From positions 1 to 64,000 of the forward strand of contig CANIGJ010000001.1 in the NCBI GenBank assembly GCA_947467145.1: a stretch of 64,000 nt of DNA. Direction: 5' to 3'. Position 1 is the first letter of the stretch; the number at the start of each line of letters is the position of its first letter. Below the pieces are notes generated by a model. It did not search any database and had not been told where the DNA came from. It was given only the letters and a program-made list of their open reading frames with translations. Source of the DNA: Rhodospirillaceae bacterium (GTDB taxonomy: Bacteria > Pseudomonadota > Alphaproteobacteria > Rhodospirillales > UBA2165). Below are positions 1 to 7,929 of this stretch, piece after piece. Made by a program: the position numbers and the translations under genes.

Positions 1-16
1 ACGGAAGACTTAGTTA

Positions 17-457
17 TTAACGGCCGCCCTGTGTGCGGTTGATGCAGGTCTGACGATCCGCCATGTCGTAGATCGCCTGACACTGAACCGCGCCACCGGC
101 CAACGGAACCGGCTGGATCGAACCGGCGACATCACCCGCGCGCGAACCCGGATCGGCCGTGACCTGGCCATTGCGGGGGCTCACAAGATCGGTCGTCCCG
201 GCCGGGGCAGGAACTGCCGGCATGCTGCCCGCAACGTCGCCCGCGCGATCGCCGCCGATGCCGCTGGCGCCAGAGCCCTGACCGGCGAGCGGTGCGGTGT
301 TGTTATAGGTCGGGCCAGCGCCCGGCGCCGGAACCGGCTGCATGGTACCCGCAACGTCACCCGGCGCGCCCTGCGCAAATGCCTGCGGAGCGGCGAATAC
401 CGCAGCGCTCAAAGCCAGCGCAGAAACGGCGGCGAGTTTATATTTTGATAAGCGCAT
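17..457 (-). CDS. Secreted small protein with three GDVAG/PVPAP repeats
   Basis: Hypothetical 146-residue exported protein. The start at 457 is preferred over one 48 bases upstream because AGGAG sits just before it and a clean Sec signal peptide follows (MRLSKYKLAAV..., AFA cleavage site near residue 28). The mature part is rich in Pro, Gly and Ala. It carries three copies of GDVAG followed by a PVP-type segment (residues 33-37, 73-77 and 108-112). Two Cys (126 and 138) near the C-terminus could form a disulfide in the periplasm. No enzymatic domain is visible and I do not recognise the family. It stands alone, with the next gene ending 100 bases upstream on the same strand. Confidence 0.7.
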   Translation of the reverse strand: MRLSKYKLAAVSALALSAAVFAAPQAFAQGAPGDVAGTMQPVPAPGAGPTYNNTAPLAGQGSGASGIGGDRAGDVAGSMPAVPAPAGTTDLVSPRNGQVTADPGSRAGDVAGSIQPVPLAGGAVQCQAIYDMADRQTCINRTQGGR

Positions 458-556
458 GTTGAGTGCTCCTGAACTTTTGCAGATGCACCCATAACGCCGG
501 CTCACGGCCGAGCGTTCCCGATCAGGCTATGTCAACGGTGGGACCATGCCGCCCGT

Positions 557-1687
557 TTATTCGGCTGCCGCCTTTTTGGCGTCGCTGCGTTCGAACGCCG
601 GGATGACTTCCTTGCCGAACAGGCGGATGGAATTCATCACCTGATCGTGCGGCATCTTGCCGATCTCGTGATTGCCGCAGAACAAATCGTAGCCCATGCG
701 CGCCTTGCCGGCCTGGAGCTGCTTGATGATCGTTTCCGGACTGCCCACCAACGCCAAGCCATTCTCAATATTGTATTCGTAACTCTGCGCCGCCTTGGCG
801 ATGGTCTCGCCGCGCGTCTTGTCGTTGGCGCGCTCGCTATCGGAGCCCATGCCGCGCGCATGACTGCCCCAGCCGATACGCGTCTTGGCGATCTCGCCGC
901 CGCCCACCGGCACCGCACCGCCTTCGCGCGACGCAATGAATTTACGCGCCTGTTCGTGCGCCTTTTCGTCCGTCTCGGCGACATGCACCTGACGCATCAG
1001 GAATATGCGCGGCATCGGGCCCGGATGTTTCGCCTCATACCAATGTTTGCGATACAGATCGAACTTGCGCGCGCAGATCTCATCGCTGTCCAAATTCTTG
1101 GCGAGGTGGAAATTGTTCTTCGCTGCGAATTCCATCGAGGCATCGCTGTGCCCGGCGGCCCAGATCGGCGGCATCGGTTTCTGGAACGGTTGCGGTTGCG
1201 GCAGCGCCTCGTCGAAGTTGAAATATTTGCCCTTGAAGGTGACTTCATTCTGCGTCCAGGCCATCTGGACGATCTTCAGCACCTCGCCCGCGATCTCCGC
1301 GCGCTTATAATAGTCGACGCCCCAGCGGATGAATTCGTGCTCGTGCACGCCGATGCCGGTGCCGAACTCGACACGCCCGCGCGACAGATGGTCGAGCATG
1401 GCGACATCCTGGGCGAGACGGATCGGATGATAGAATGGCAATTGCCACATCATCGCACCGATGCGCAGGCGCGACGTCGCGCGCGCGACCGCCGTCAGGA
1501 ACACGGTCGGCGAGGTGATGCGCCCAACCGGTGAATTTTGATGCTCGATGCAGAAATAGGAATGCCAGCCGAGCCGCTCGATCTCTTCGGCGAGGCGGAT
1601 GTGATCGTCATAGACGTCCGCCATCGGCGTGTCGCCGCCCGCATAACCGCCGACGCCATCCCATAACGCGAAATCCAATGCGGTCAT
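557..1687 (-). CDS. Luciferase-like (LLM class) flavin-dependent monooxygenase
   Basis: 376-residue member of the bacterial luciferase-like family: a TIM barrel that uses reduced flavin (FMNH2 or F420-type) to oxidise small organic substrates. Visible hallmarks are an early acidic/His segment (SYFCIEHQ), the conserved LDHLSRGRVEFGTGIG strand-helix near residue 100-115, and the PPIWAAGHSDAS segment near residue 175-185. Length is normal for the family. The ATG at 1687 is preceded by GGGAGG. It lies 64 bases downstream of the dehydrogenase at 1752-2618 on the same strand, so co-transcription is plausible. The substrate cannot be deduced, and no flavin reductase is adjacent. Confidence 0.88.
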   Translation of the reverse strand: MTALDFALWDGVGGYAGGDTPMADVYDDHIRLAEEIERLGWHSYFCIEHQNSPVGRITSPTVFLTAVARATSRLRIGAMMWQLPFYHPIRLAQDVAMLDHLSRGRVEFGTGIGVHEHEFIRWGVDYYKRAEIAGEVLKIVQMAWTQNEVTFKGKYFNFDEALPQPQPFQKPMPPIWAAGHSDASMEFAAKNNFHLAKNLDSDEICARKFDLYRKHWYEAKHPGPMPRIFLMRQVHVAETDEKAHEQARKFIASREGGAVPVGGGEIAKTRIGWGSHARGMGSDSERANDKTRGETIAKAAQSYEYNIENGLALVGSPETIIKQLQAGKARMGYDLFCGNHEIGKMPHDQVMNSIRLFGKEVIPAFERSDAKKAAAE

Positions 1688-1751
1688 GGCTTATGCCTCC
1701 CTAATTATGTGCCGTCCCGTTTGTTTTCTATGCTTATGTTTGAACGATAGC

Positions 1752-2618
1752 TTAGCCCTTGGCGGCGATCGCCTTCAACAGCTCGCCATAGGTCTTGGGC
1801 TCCGGCTCGATGTTGAGATCGGCCAGCCATTGCAGCCGGTCGGCAGTCGATAGCGCGGTCATCGGCTCGATGCCGAGTTCTTCCAAGGTTTCGGCGACCT
1901 CATGCATCTCGGCGGCCTGGCGGCGCGAATGTTTGACCAGGCGCGGCGCGTAATAATTGGCGATCTTGCGCCAATCCATTTCGGGGAAGCTGACCTGCAG
2001 CGAGCTGAGGACCTCTTCTTCGGCGTCGAGCGTGCTGGCCGCCATCAGGCATTCGATCAGGATCGCCGTGAAACCCTTCATGAAGACGCTGCGGCTCATC
2101 TTGATGGCCGAGGCGCTGCCGATCTTGGTGCCGACGGCGCGCACATTCATGCCGAAGGGGGCGAGGATCGCCTGCAGGTCGGCCGCTTTGTTGCCGGCCA
2201 GCAGCATCGGCACCTTGTAGCCATGCGGCGGCACCAGATCCATGACCGCCGATTCGACAAAGAAAGCGCCGTTGGCCTCGATCAGCTCCGCTGCCTCGCG
2301 CTTCATGCGCGGGCTCGCCGAATTGATGTCGAGGTAATATTGCCCGGCCTTCAGATGCGGGGCGACGTTCTTGGCCGCGATCACCATCTGGTCGGACACC
2401 ACCGCGGCGATCACGACATCCGCGCCGGCCACCGCGTCCTTGGCGCTTTCGGCGGCCGAGAGGCCGATCTTCTGCGTCTTGGCGAGGAAGGCGGCGCGCT
2501 TCGCATCGTTATGGATGAGGATATCGTAGGTCGCCCGCACATCGGCGCCGGCGCCGATCAGGCCCTCGGCCAACAGCCCGCCCGCCTCGCCCATTCCGAT
2601 GAACGTGATCTTCGTCAT
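1752..2618 (-). CDS. 6PGDH-like NAD(P)-dependent oxidoreductase with DUF1932-type C-terminus
   Basis: 288-residue beta-hydroxyacid dehydrogenase-like protein. The N-terminal Rossmann fold has the GMGEAGG dinucleotide-binding loop (residues 8-14), and the YYLDINSASP stretch follows the NAD(P) domain near residue 95-105. The all-helical C-terminal half resembles the DUF1932 domain often attached to 6-phosphogluconate dehydrogenase NAD-binding domains. Such proteins reduce or oxidise small hydroxy acids or semialdehydes; the actual substrate is unknown. It is the first gene of a likely two-gene unit with the flavin monooxygenase, so the pair may act in one catabolic route (inference). Confidence 0.85.
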   Translation of the reverse strand: MTKITFIGMGEAGGLLAEGLIGAGADVRATYDILIHNDAKRAAFLAKTQKIGLSAAESAKDAVAGADVVIAAVVSDQMVIAAKNVAPHLKAGQYYLDINSASPRMKREAAELIEANGAFFVESAVMDLVPPHGYKVPMLLAGNKAADLQAILAPFGMNVRAVGTKIGSASAIKMSRSVFMKGFTAILIECLMAASTLDAEEEVLSSLQVSFPEMDWRKIANYYAPRLVKHSRRQAAEMHEVAETLEELGIEPMTALSTADRLQWLADLNIEPEPKTYGELLKAIAAKG

Positions 2619-2992
2619 TCCAGTCTCCGAAATCGCCTCTGCATCCCCGCTTTTGACTTATCCTGACGCGACGCAGAGAGCGAGGCAAACTGCGGGAATT
2701 CCGCAAGTGCGAACTGCCTTAATTGAGTCCGCGCAGGCTGCATCCGAACCATTGAATGTTCGAGTGTCCCTGGCGTAATATCCCCGCAACTTCGCGCCGG
2801 ACCAGTCCGGGGGACCTTCGGGTTGAGGACGCCCGCGCGCGATGAAGAAAATGGGAGACGTATGCCGTGTGCTGACGAATGCCGGCGAGCCCGATGGGCC
2901 GACCGGACCGATGTGCGCGATGCCTAATTCTCTCAGCCGATTTAATAAACGGGCACCGGGTCATCCGGCGTCCCATCAGAGCGAGGTCTCGC
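2619..2992. other. Intergenic region between divergent genes
   Basis: A 374-base gap separates the minus-strand dehydrogenase from the plus-strand permease pair. Short reading frames exist here but lack a ribosome site or recognisable protein features. It should contain promoters in both directions; one weak sigma70-like candidate toward the permeases is listed separately. No repeat, RNA gene or terminator stands out. Confidence 0.5.
2752..2781 (+). promoter_or_regulatory. Candidate sigma70-type promoter for the permease pair
   Basis: TTGAAT (2752-2757) and TAATAT (2776-2781) are separated by 18 bases. Each matches the bacterial -35 and -10 consensus at four of six positions. It points toward the permease gene starting at 2993, leaving a leader of about 200 bases. 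Such matches arise by chance, so this is only a candidate. Confidence 0.25.
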
Positions 2993-3910
2993 ATGATTTC
3001 TTTTTTGGTGAACCGTCTGTTCATCGCCATCATGGTCACCGTCACGGTTTCGGTGATCGCGTTCAGCCTGCTGCGCCTATCGGGCGATCTCGCGGCTGAA
3101 CTCGCGGGCGACGATGCGACCGAGGCGGAAATCGCCGCGGTGGCCAAAGCCTACGGTCTCGACCGTCCGCTCTACGTCCAATATCTGGATTGGGCCGGTC
3201 ATGCGGTCTCGGGCGATCTCGGCCAGTCGATCTTCTCCAACGAACCGGTGTGGGAAATCCTCACCGGCGCCGTGCCGACCACCGCGAAGCTCGCCGTTCT
3301 CGCTCTCTCGCTCGGTGTCGGCCTCGCCATTCCATTGGGCATCGTCGCCGCCGTCTTCCAGAATACCTGGATCGATCGATGTGCGTTGATTGTCGCGGTC
3401 GGCGGCCAGGCGGTTCCCAACTTCTGGTTCGGCCTCATGATGATCCTGCTGTTCGGCGTCATACTTAGGTGGACACCGATCTCTGGGCAGGAAACCATGG
3501 CGCACTTTATCCTGCCGACGATCACGGTGGCACTCACCACTATCCCGCAAAAGATGCGCATCACGCGCGCGGGCATGATCGAAGTGCTGCAGTCCGATTA
3601 CATCCGCACCGCCAAGGCCAAAGGCCTGCCGACCCGCTCGGTCATCTTCAAGCACGCGCTGCGCAATGCGATCTTGCCCGTCGTCTCCTTGACGATGGTC
3701 AACTTTGGATTCCTGCTCGGCGGCACGGTGGTGGTCGAAACCATCTTCGCGCTCAACGGGCTCGGCTTCGAAGCTTTCCAGGCGATCATCCGTCAGGACT
3801 TCCCGGTCCTGCAGTCGGTCGTGCTGTTCATCTCGGTCATCTACATCCTGTTGACCCTTGTCGCGGACCTCATCAACGCGCGCCTCGATCCGCGCATTCG
3901 TCTTTCGTAA
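2993..3910 (+). CDS. ABC transporter permease, DppB/OppB type
   Basis: 305-residue inner-membrane permease of the dipeptide/oligopeptide/nickel family. It begins with the typical first helix (MISFLVNRLFIAIMV) and a periplasmic segment reading YGLDRPLYVQY. It carries the EAA-like loop RTAKAKGLPTRSVIFKHALRNA, which contacts the ATPase. An upstream in-frame ATG would add 38 residues unlike the family, so 2993 is chosen; GAGCGAGG lies just before it. Fourteen bases separate it from the second permease. No binding protein or ATP-binding subunit lies nearby, so the transporter must borrow these from elsewhere or be incomplete. The substrate is unknown. Confidence 0.9.
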   Translation: MISFLVNRLFIAIMVTVTVSVIAFSLLRLSGDLAAELAGDDATEAEIAAVAKAYGLDRPLYVQYLDWAGHAVSGDLGQSIFSNEPVWEILTGAVPTTAKLAVLALSLGVGLAIPLGIVAAVFQNTWIDRCALIVAVGGQAVPNFWFGLMMILLFGVILRWTPISGQETMAHFILPTITVALTTIPQKMRITRAGMIEVLQSDYIRTAKAKGLPTRSVIFKHALRNAILPVVSLTMVNFGFLLGGTVVVETIFALNGLGFEAFQAIIRQDFPVLQSVVLFISVIYILLTLVADLINARLDPRIRLS

Positions 3911-3924
3911 GGAGCTAGACACAC

Positions 3925-4878
3925 ATGGCACCCAACGATACCGCCGCCGCCACTGCGATGACCGCCGGCGCCGCGCGCCGCGCCAAGAACCATCGCGCCG
4001 ACCTGTTCGACGTGCGCACGCCGACGCCCTACGAGATCATGCGTCAGCGCGCCAAGCACCACTCGGGCTTCCTGATCGGCATGTCGATCATCCTCGTGGT
4101 CGGCATCTGCGCGATCTTCGCCCCGTGGATCGCACCCTATAACCCGTTCGACCAGGACATCTCGCGCCGCCTGATCAATCCGATCTGGGGCCCGAACAGC
4201 ACCTGGGACAATCCGCTCGGCACCGACGCCTTCGGCCGCGACTATCTGTCGCGTCTGATCTGGGGTGCGCGCGTCTCGATGGTCATCGGCATCGTCGCTC
4301 CGGCGGCCGCCGCGGTCATCGGCACGACGATCGGCATGACCGGCGGCTATTTCGGCGGCCGGGCCGACGCCTTCGTCATGTACCTGATCAACACCAAGCT
4401 GGCGCTGCCCGGCCTGGTCGTCACGCTCAGCCTCGTCGCGGTCTTCGGCGGCTCGATGTTCGTGCTGATCTGCGTGCTGACCTTCCTGTTCTGGGACCGC
4501 TACGCGATCGTGCTGCGCACGGTCACGCAGCAGATCCGCAGCCAGGATTTCATCACGGCGGCGGAAGCCATCGGCTGCTCGCGCACGCGCATCATCCTGG
4601 GCGAGATCCTGCCCAACGTGCTCAACCAGATGATCGTCATCCTGACGCTCGAGATGGCGCTCGCCATCCTGATCGAAGCGACGCTCTCCTTCCTCGGCCT
4701 GGGCATCCAGCCGCCGACGCCGACCTGGGGCAACCTGATCGCGGAAGGGCGTAACTTCATGTTCTTCAAGCCCTACCTCGTAACCATCCCGGGCTTGGCG
4801 CTGCTCGTGCTCGCGATCGCCATCAATATGATGGGCGACGGCGTGCGCGACATCACCGCGCCGGAAGGTCGCAACTAA
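3925..4878 (+). CDS. ABC transporter permease, DppC/OppC type
   Basis: 317-residue partner permease. The N-terminal cytosolic stretch precedes a first membrane helix near residue 48. The segment GTDAFGRDYLSRLIWGARVS is the classical DppC signature, and the EAA loop reads AAEAIGCSRTRIILGEILPN. The end (LGLGIQPPTPTWGNLIAEG) is also typical of the family. It follows the DppB-like gene after a short gap with AAGGAG before its ATG, and the pair would form the heterodimeric membrane channel. A strong terminator follows directly, so the operon ends here without ATPase genes. Annotation as 'peptide' transport is by family only. Confidence 0.92.
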   Translation: MAPNDTAAATAMTAGAARRAKNHRADLFDVRTPTPYEIMRQRAKHHSGFLIGMSIILVVGICAIFAPWIAPYNPFDQDISRRLINPIWGPNSTWDNPLGTDAFGRDYLSRLIWGARVSMVIGIVAPAAAAVIGTTIGMTGGYFGGRADAFVMYLINTKLALPGLVVTLSLVAVFGGSMFVLICVLTFLFWDRYAIVLRTVTQQIRSQDFITAAEAIGCSRTRIILGEILPNVLNQMIVILTLEMALAILIEATLSFLGLGIQPPTPTWGNLIAEGRNFMFFKPYLVTIPGLALLVLAIAINMMGDGVRDITAPEGRN

Positions 4879-4903
4879 CCAACGCTCTGCTTCGGCGGAA
4901 AAA

Positions 4904-4931
4904 GGGCGTCCCTCGCGGGGCGCCCTTTTTT
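4904..4931 (+). terminator. Rho-independent terminator after the permease pair
   Basis: A GC-rich hairpin (GGGCGTCCC, short loop, GGGGCGCCC, one wobble pair) is followed by a run of T. It sits 26 bases after the second permease stop. Confidence 0.85.
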
Positions 4932-4982
4932 ATTGTCCCCATCAATTTTGCATTCGCACCCTCGCGTGCTTAAATCCATGCC

Positions 4983-5666
4983 ATGGCATCTTTGCATGAA
5001 CACGACCCATTCCAGCCGCTGCGCCAGGCGATGGTCGAGATCATCGTCGCGCATATCGACGCGACCCAAGACGTCACCGGACTCGCCGAGATCCAACCAC
5101 GCGTGTTGGACGCCATGCTCGCCGTGCCGCGCCACGACTTCGTGCCGACCGAGATCCGCGCCTATGCCCATACCGACGGCCCGCTGCCGATCGGCTGGGA
5201 CAAGACCATCTCGCAGCCCTTCATCACGGCGCTGATGACCGAACTGCTCGACGTGCGGCCGGAGCACAAGGTGCTCGAGATCGGCACCGGGCTCGGCTAC
5301 CACACGGCCGTGCTGGCCCGCCTCGCGGCCGAGGTCTACACCATCGAGATCGTCGAGGAACTGGCTCACGAGGCCGAGGACCGGCTGGGCCGCGCCGGCG
5401 TGATGAACGTGCGCACGCGCATCGGCAACGGCGCCAACGGCTGGCCCGAACATGGCCCGTTCGACCGCATCATCTTGGCCGCCGCGCCCGAGCTGATCCC
5501 GCCCATGCTGATCGGCCAGCTCAAGGCTGGCGGGCGCATGGTGCTGCCCTGCGGTCTCAACGAGGCGCAGCAGCTGTGCGTGATGGAGAAGAACGACGAC
5601 AACCGCATCAAGACCCGCGAGGTGCTCGCGGTGCGCTTCGCGCCGATGGAGGGGGTGGGATTTTAG
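4983..5666 (+). CDS. pcm: Protein-L-isoaspartate O-methyltransferase
   Basis: 227-residue SAM-dependent methyltransferase that methylates isoaspartyl residues in aged proteins and so starts their repair. Family features are PRHDFVP, the substrate loop ending PIGWDKTISQPFI (Pcm normally has PIGxGQTISQP), and the SAM-binding motif VLEIGTGLGYHTAVLA. The acidic strand end VYTIEIVEEL and the motif FDRIILAAAPELIP follow. Here Asp-Lys replaces the usual Gly-Gln of the PIGxGQ loop, a small deviation. It stands alone behind a terminator. Alphaproteobacteria often carry more than one such gene, so this may be a paralog of the main repair enzyme. Confidence 0.88.
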   Translation: MASLHEHDPFQPLRQAMVEIIVAHIDATQDVTGLAEIQPRVLDAMLAVPRHDFVPTEIRAYAHTDGPLPIGWDKTISQPFITALMTELLDVRPEHKVLEIGTGLGYHTAVLARLAAEVYTIEIVEELAHEAEDRLGRAGVMNVRTRIGNGANGWPEHGPFDRIILAAAPELIPPMLIGQLKAGGRMVLPCGLNEAQQLCVMEKNDDNRIKTREVLAVRFAPMEGVGF

Positions 5667-5753
5667 GTTCCCCCACATGGTTCTTTTGCTTGGCGATCTT
5701 TGCGATCAAGATATCCCTATAACGTGCATCGGCCAATCGCCCGCGAGATTCGA

Positions 5754-6956
5754 ATGCCCCTCATTCAGCTTTGGGAAGCAAATCCCCAAATCGTGCTCCA
5801 ATACAATATCAAGCAGATCGTCACCGCTGCGGGAGACGGCATTCTGACAGATAGCAGCGAGTGCTCCAAAGAGCTTCGTCATTACCTACATAATATTCCG
5901 GCAACCAAACTGTTTGAGCACGTCGATCATTGCCTGACCAACAGCTTCGAGAAGAGTGGGCAAGTTCTCCAGGACATAGTTAATGAATTAGGCAGACGTC
6001 TCGATTACGAAGTTTCCGATGGTCTATATCAAGGCCGCCAGAATCAGATCGGTTACGACGGAATCTGGGAAGCACCCGACGGCCATGCAATCATTATCGA
6101 AATTAAAACAACGGATGCGTATCGCATCAATCTAGACAAAATCGCCACATACAGATCCAAGCTCATCGCGAGCGGAAAAGTTACTGAAAAATCGTCGATT
6201 CTGATCATTGTTGGGCGAAACGACACGGGTGACTTAGAGGCGCAAATTCGCGGATCAAGACAAGCCTGGGACACGCGGATCATTAGCGCCGACGCCTTGA
6301 TCAAGCTCGTCGAATTAAAAATGAAGTCAGATGGCGACGAAACGACTGAAAAAATACGAAGCCTTCTTATCCCATTCGAATACACTCGCCTCGACAACAT
6401 AATCGATGTGATGTTCACAGCGGCTAAGGACGTCGAAGAGGGTGCCCAAGAGGCTGATCAAATCGATGCGAAAGACGAGCCCAACGCCTCAGAGGACGAA
6501 CGAAAACAAGAGCACACACCCCGCATCATTCTTGATCAGGTACGAGATGCGGCTTTAGCTGCCTTTGCAAAGCGCGAGAGCACTCCATTGATCGCCCACA
6601 AGCGCGCACAATATTGGAGCGGTGACAAACAAGCCCGTGTCGTCTGCCCTGTCTCAAAGCGCCATGGCAACGGCTATTACTGGTATGCCTACCACCCGCA
6701 CCAACAAAAATTCCTTTCCGAAGGACAGCACGGTTATCTATTGCTGGGGTGCATAGACCACAATGCCACCTACGCAATTCCTTTGCGCGTGATGACTGAA
6801 ATATTGCCGCGCCTAAATATGACCGAGCGGGAAGATCGATATTATTGGCATGTTCATATTCAACCGTCCGATATAGATGGCAGCTATGTCTTGGCGCTTA
6901 AGCAGGGCGAGAAAATGGATATGACCCCTTATGAAATTCGCTTAGGCGACTCATAG
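5754..6956 (+). CDS. AT-rich orphan gene with PD-(D/E)XK nuclease-like motif
   Basis: 400-residue protein of unknown function. Residues about 70-160 hold a restriction-endonuclease-like core: a helix (QDIVNELGRRLDYEV), then Asp102 in GYDGIW, then Glu116-x-Lys118 in IIIEIKTT, the D...ExK spacing of PD-(D/E)XK nucleases. A charged linker (about 235-270) precedes a C-terminal domain rich in Tyr, Trp and His that I do not recognise. Start 5754 is preferred to 5700 on protein sense, without a strong ribosome site. Base composition differs sharply from both neighbours: 28/60 G+C at 6121-6180 against 39/60 at 7081-7140. No methyltransferase or other defence gene adjoins it. A transferred defence or DNA-modification-sensing nuclease is possible but unproven. 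Confidence 0.6.
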   Translation: MPLIQLWEANPQIVLQYNIKQIVTAAGDGILTDSSECSKELRHYLHNIPATKLFEHVDHCLTNSFEKSGQVLQDIVNELGRRLDYEVSDGLYQGRQNQIGYDGIWEAPDGHAIIIEIKTTDAYRINLDKIATYRSKLIASGKVTEKSSILIIVGRNDTGDLEAQIRGSRQAWDTRIISADALIKLVELKMKSDGDETTEKIRSLLIPFEYTRLDNIIDVMFTAAKDVEEGAQEADQIDAKDEPNASEDERKQEHTPRIILDQVRDAALAAFAKRESTPLIAHKRAQYWSGDKQARVVCPVSKRHGNGYYWYAYHPHQQKFLSEGQHGYLLLGCIDHNATYAIPLRVMTEILPRLNMTEREDRYYWHVHIQPSDIDGSYVLALKQGEKMDMTPYEIRLGDS

Positions 6957-6967
6957 AAAGTGCGGCC

Positions 6968-7675
6968 ATGGCTAAATCCGACACCCACCAGTTCAAAGGC
7001 CTGCCCGCCGACTTCTTCGCCTTCTTCCGCGAGTTGGAGAAGAACAACGAGCGTGCGTGGTTTCTGGCGAACAAGCCGCGTTATGAAGACAGCGTGGTGC
7101 GGCCGATGACCCTGCTGGTCGCCGATATGGCGCCCCGGCTCGCACGCATTTCCAAACAGTATCTCGCCGATCCCAAACGCTCGCTGTTCCGCATCTATCG
7201 CGACGTGCGCTTTTCGAAAGACAAAAGCCCCTACAAGACGCATGCGGCGGCGCAGTTCAGGCATGTTGTGGGGCGCGATGTGCACGCGCCCGCCTTCTAC
7301 CTGCATGCTTCGCCGGGCGACATCTATATCGGCGCCGGCATGTGGATGCCGGATGCTGCGCACTTGAAGATGGTGCGCGACGCCATCGCCAGGCGCACGA
7401 GCGACTGGCGCAAGGTCACGGGTGAGGCGGCGTTCGTGAAAACCTATGGCGGCTTTTCCGACGATCCGGCCTATACGCTGAAGCGCCCACCCAAGGGCTA
7501 CGATCCCGCGCATCCGGCCATCGACGACCTGAAACGCACCAGCTTTGTGTGCGGTATCGAGGTGAGCGAGGCACAGGCCAAGAAAGCGGATTTCATCGAT
7601 CGCGTCGAGGCGGCCTTCGTTGCCGCCAAGCCGCCGATGCGGTTTCTGTGCAAGGCGCTCGGGCTGGAGTTCTGA
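6968..7675 (+). CDS. DUF2461 (TIGR02453) family protein
   Basis: 235-residue conserved cytosolic protein. Family hallmarks are an N-terminal FFRELEKNNERAWF segment, the RIYRDVRFSKDKSPYKTH core (about residues 76-93), and an aromatic stretch (PAFYLHASPGDIYIGAGMW). The family is widespread and has no settled biochemical role. It begins only 11 bases after the AT-rich gene, but its normal GC content and family conservation indicate that it belongs to the resident chromosome. It may now be read through from the inserted gene. Confidence 0.85.
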   Translation: MAKSDTHQFKGLPADFFAFFRELEKNNERAWFLANKPRYEDSVVRPMTLLVADMAPRLARISKQYLADPKRSLFRIYRDVRFSKDKSPYKTHAAAQFRHVVGRDVHAPAFYLHASPGDIYIGAGMWMPDAAHLKMVRDAIARRTSDWRKVTGEAAFVKTYGGFSDDPAYTLKRPPKGYDPAHPAIDDLKRTSFVCGIEVSEAQAKKADFIDRVEAAFVAAKPPMRFLCKALGLEF

Positions 7676-7709
7676 AAAAGAGTCTTTTCGCGCTATCGCG
7701 CTTTCGTGG

Positions 7710-7735
7710 ATGCCCCGATCAAGTCGGGGCATGAC
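7710..7735. repeat. Palindromic intergenic repeat, 'GCATGACG' family
   Basis: A 9-base inverted repeat (ATGCCCCGA, loop TCAAG, TCGGGGCAT) is followed by GACGG. It closely resembles the hairpin at 22632-22662, which also ends GCATGACG. Elements of this kind are scattered between genes in many alphaproteobacteria. Read on the minus strand it spells MPRLDRGIHE, a recurrent false N-terminus. It lies between the DUF2461 gene and the microprotein and has no T-run. Confidence 0.6.
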
Positions 7736-7843
7736 GGCATACCTTTAAAGTCACGCCACCAAACCGGAACCATTGTCGTCATCAACGCTTAGAGCCTTCG
7801 GACTGCATCCACACGGATGCAACAAGTCAGGAGGACAACACTT

Positions 7844-7918
7844 ATGAACGGCATTATCTACCTGGTGGGGCTCGTCGTCGTCGTTATGTTCATTCTTTCG
7901 TTCCTCGGCCTGCGCTAG
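7844..7918 (+). CDS. 24-residue membrane microprotein
   Basis: A tiny gene (MNGIIYLVGLVVVVM... ending FLGLR) encodes a single hydrophobic helix with a C-terminal Arg. A perfect AGGAGG (7829-7834) sits 9 bases before the ATG. The stop is 11 bases before the next ribosome-preceded ATG at 7930, so the two are probably translated from one mRNA. Similar very short one-helix proteins occur in other alphaproteobacteria, but I know of no assigned function. It may be a partner of the membrane protein encoded downstream. Confidence 0.65.
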   Translation: MNGIIYLVGLVVVVMFILSFLGLR

Positions 7919-7929
7919 GAGGACCCGGA

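Noticed and set aside
2842..3099. A short plus-strand frame in the gap upstream of the first permease (MKKMGDVCR...).
   Set aside because: It runs into the permease gene in another frame, and its protein has no pattern beyond Pro/Gly/His richness.
5754..6956. Possibility that the AT-rich gene is part of a restriction-modification or toxin-antitoxin pair.
   Set aside because: No methyltransferase, specificity subunit or small partner gene lies on either side; pcm and DUF2461 are unrelated. Only a stand-alone role is considered.
6929..7732. A minus-strand 267-codon frame starting MPRLDRGIHE.
   Set aside because: The start lies in the palindromic repeat at 7710-7735 and the rest is antisense to the DUF2461 gene.
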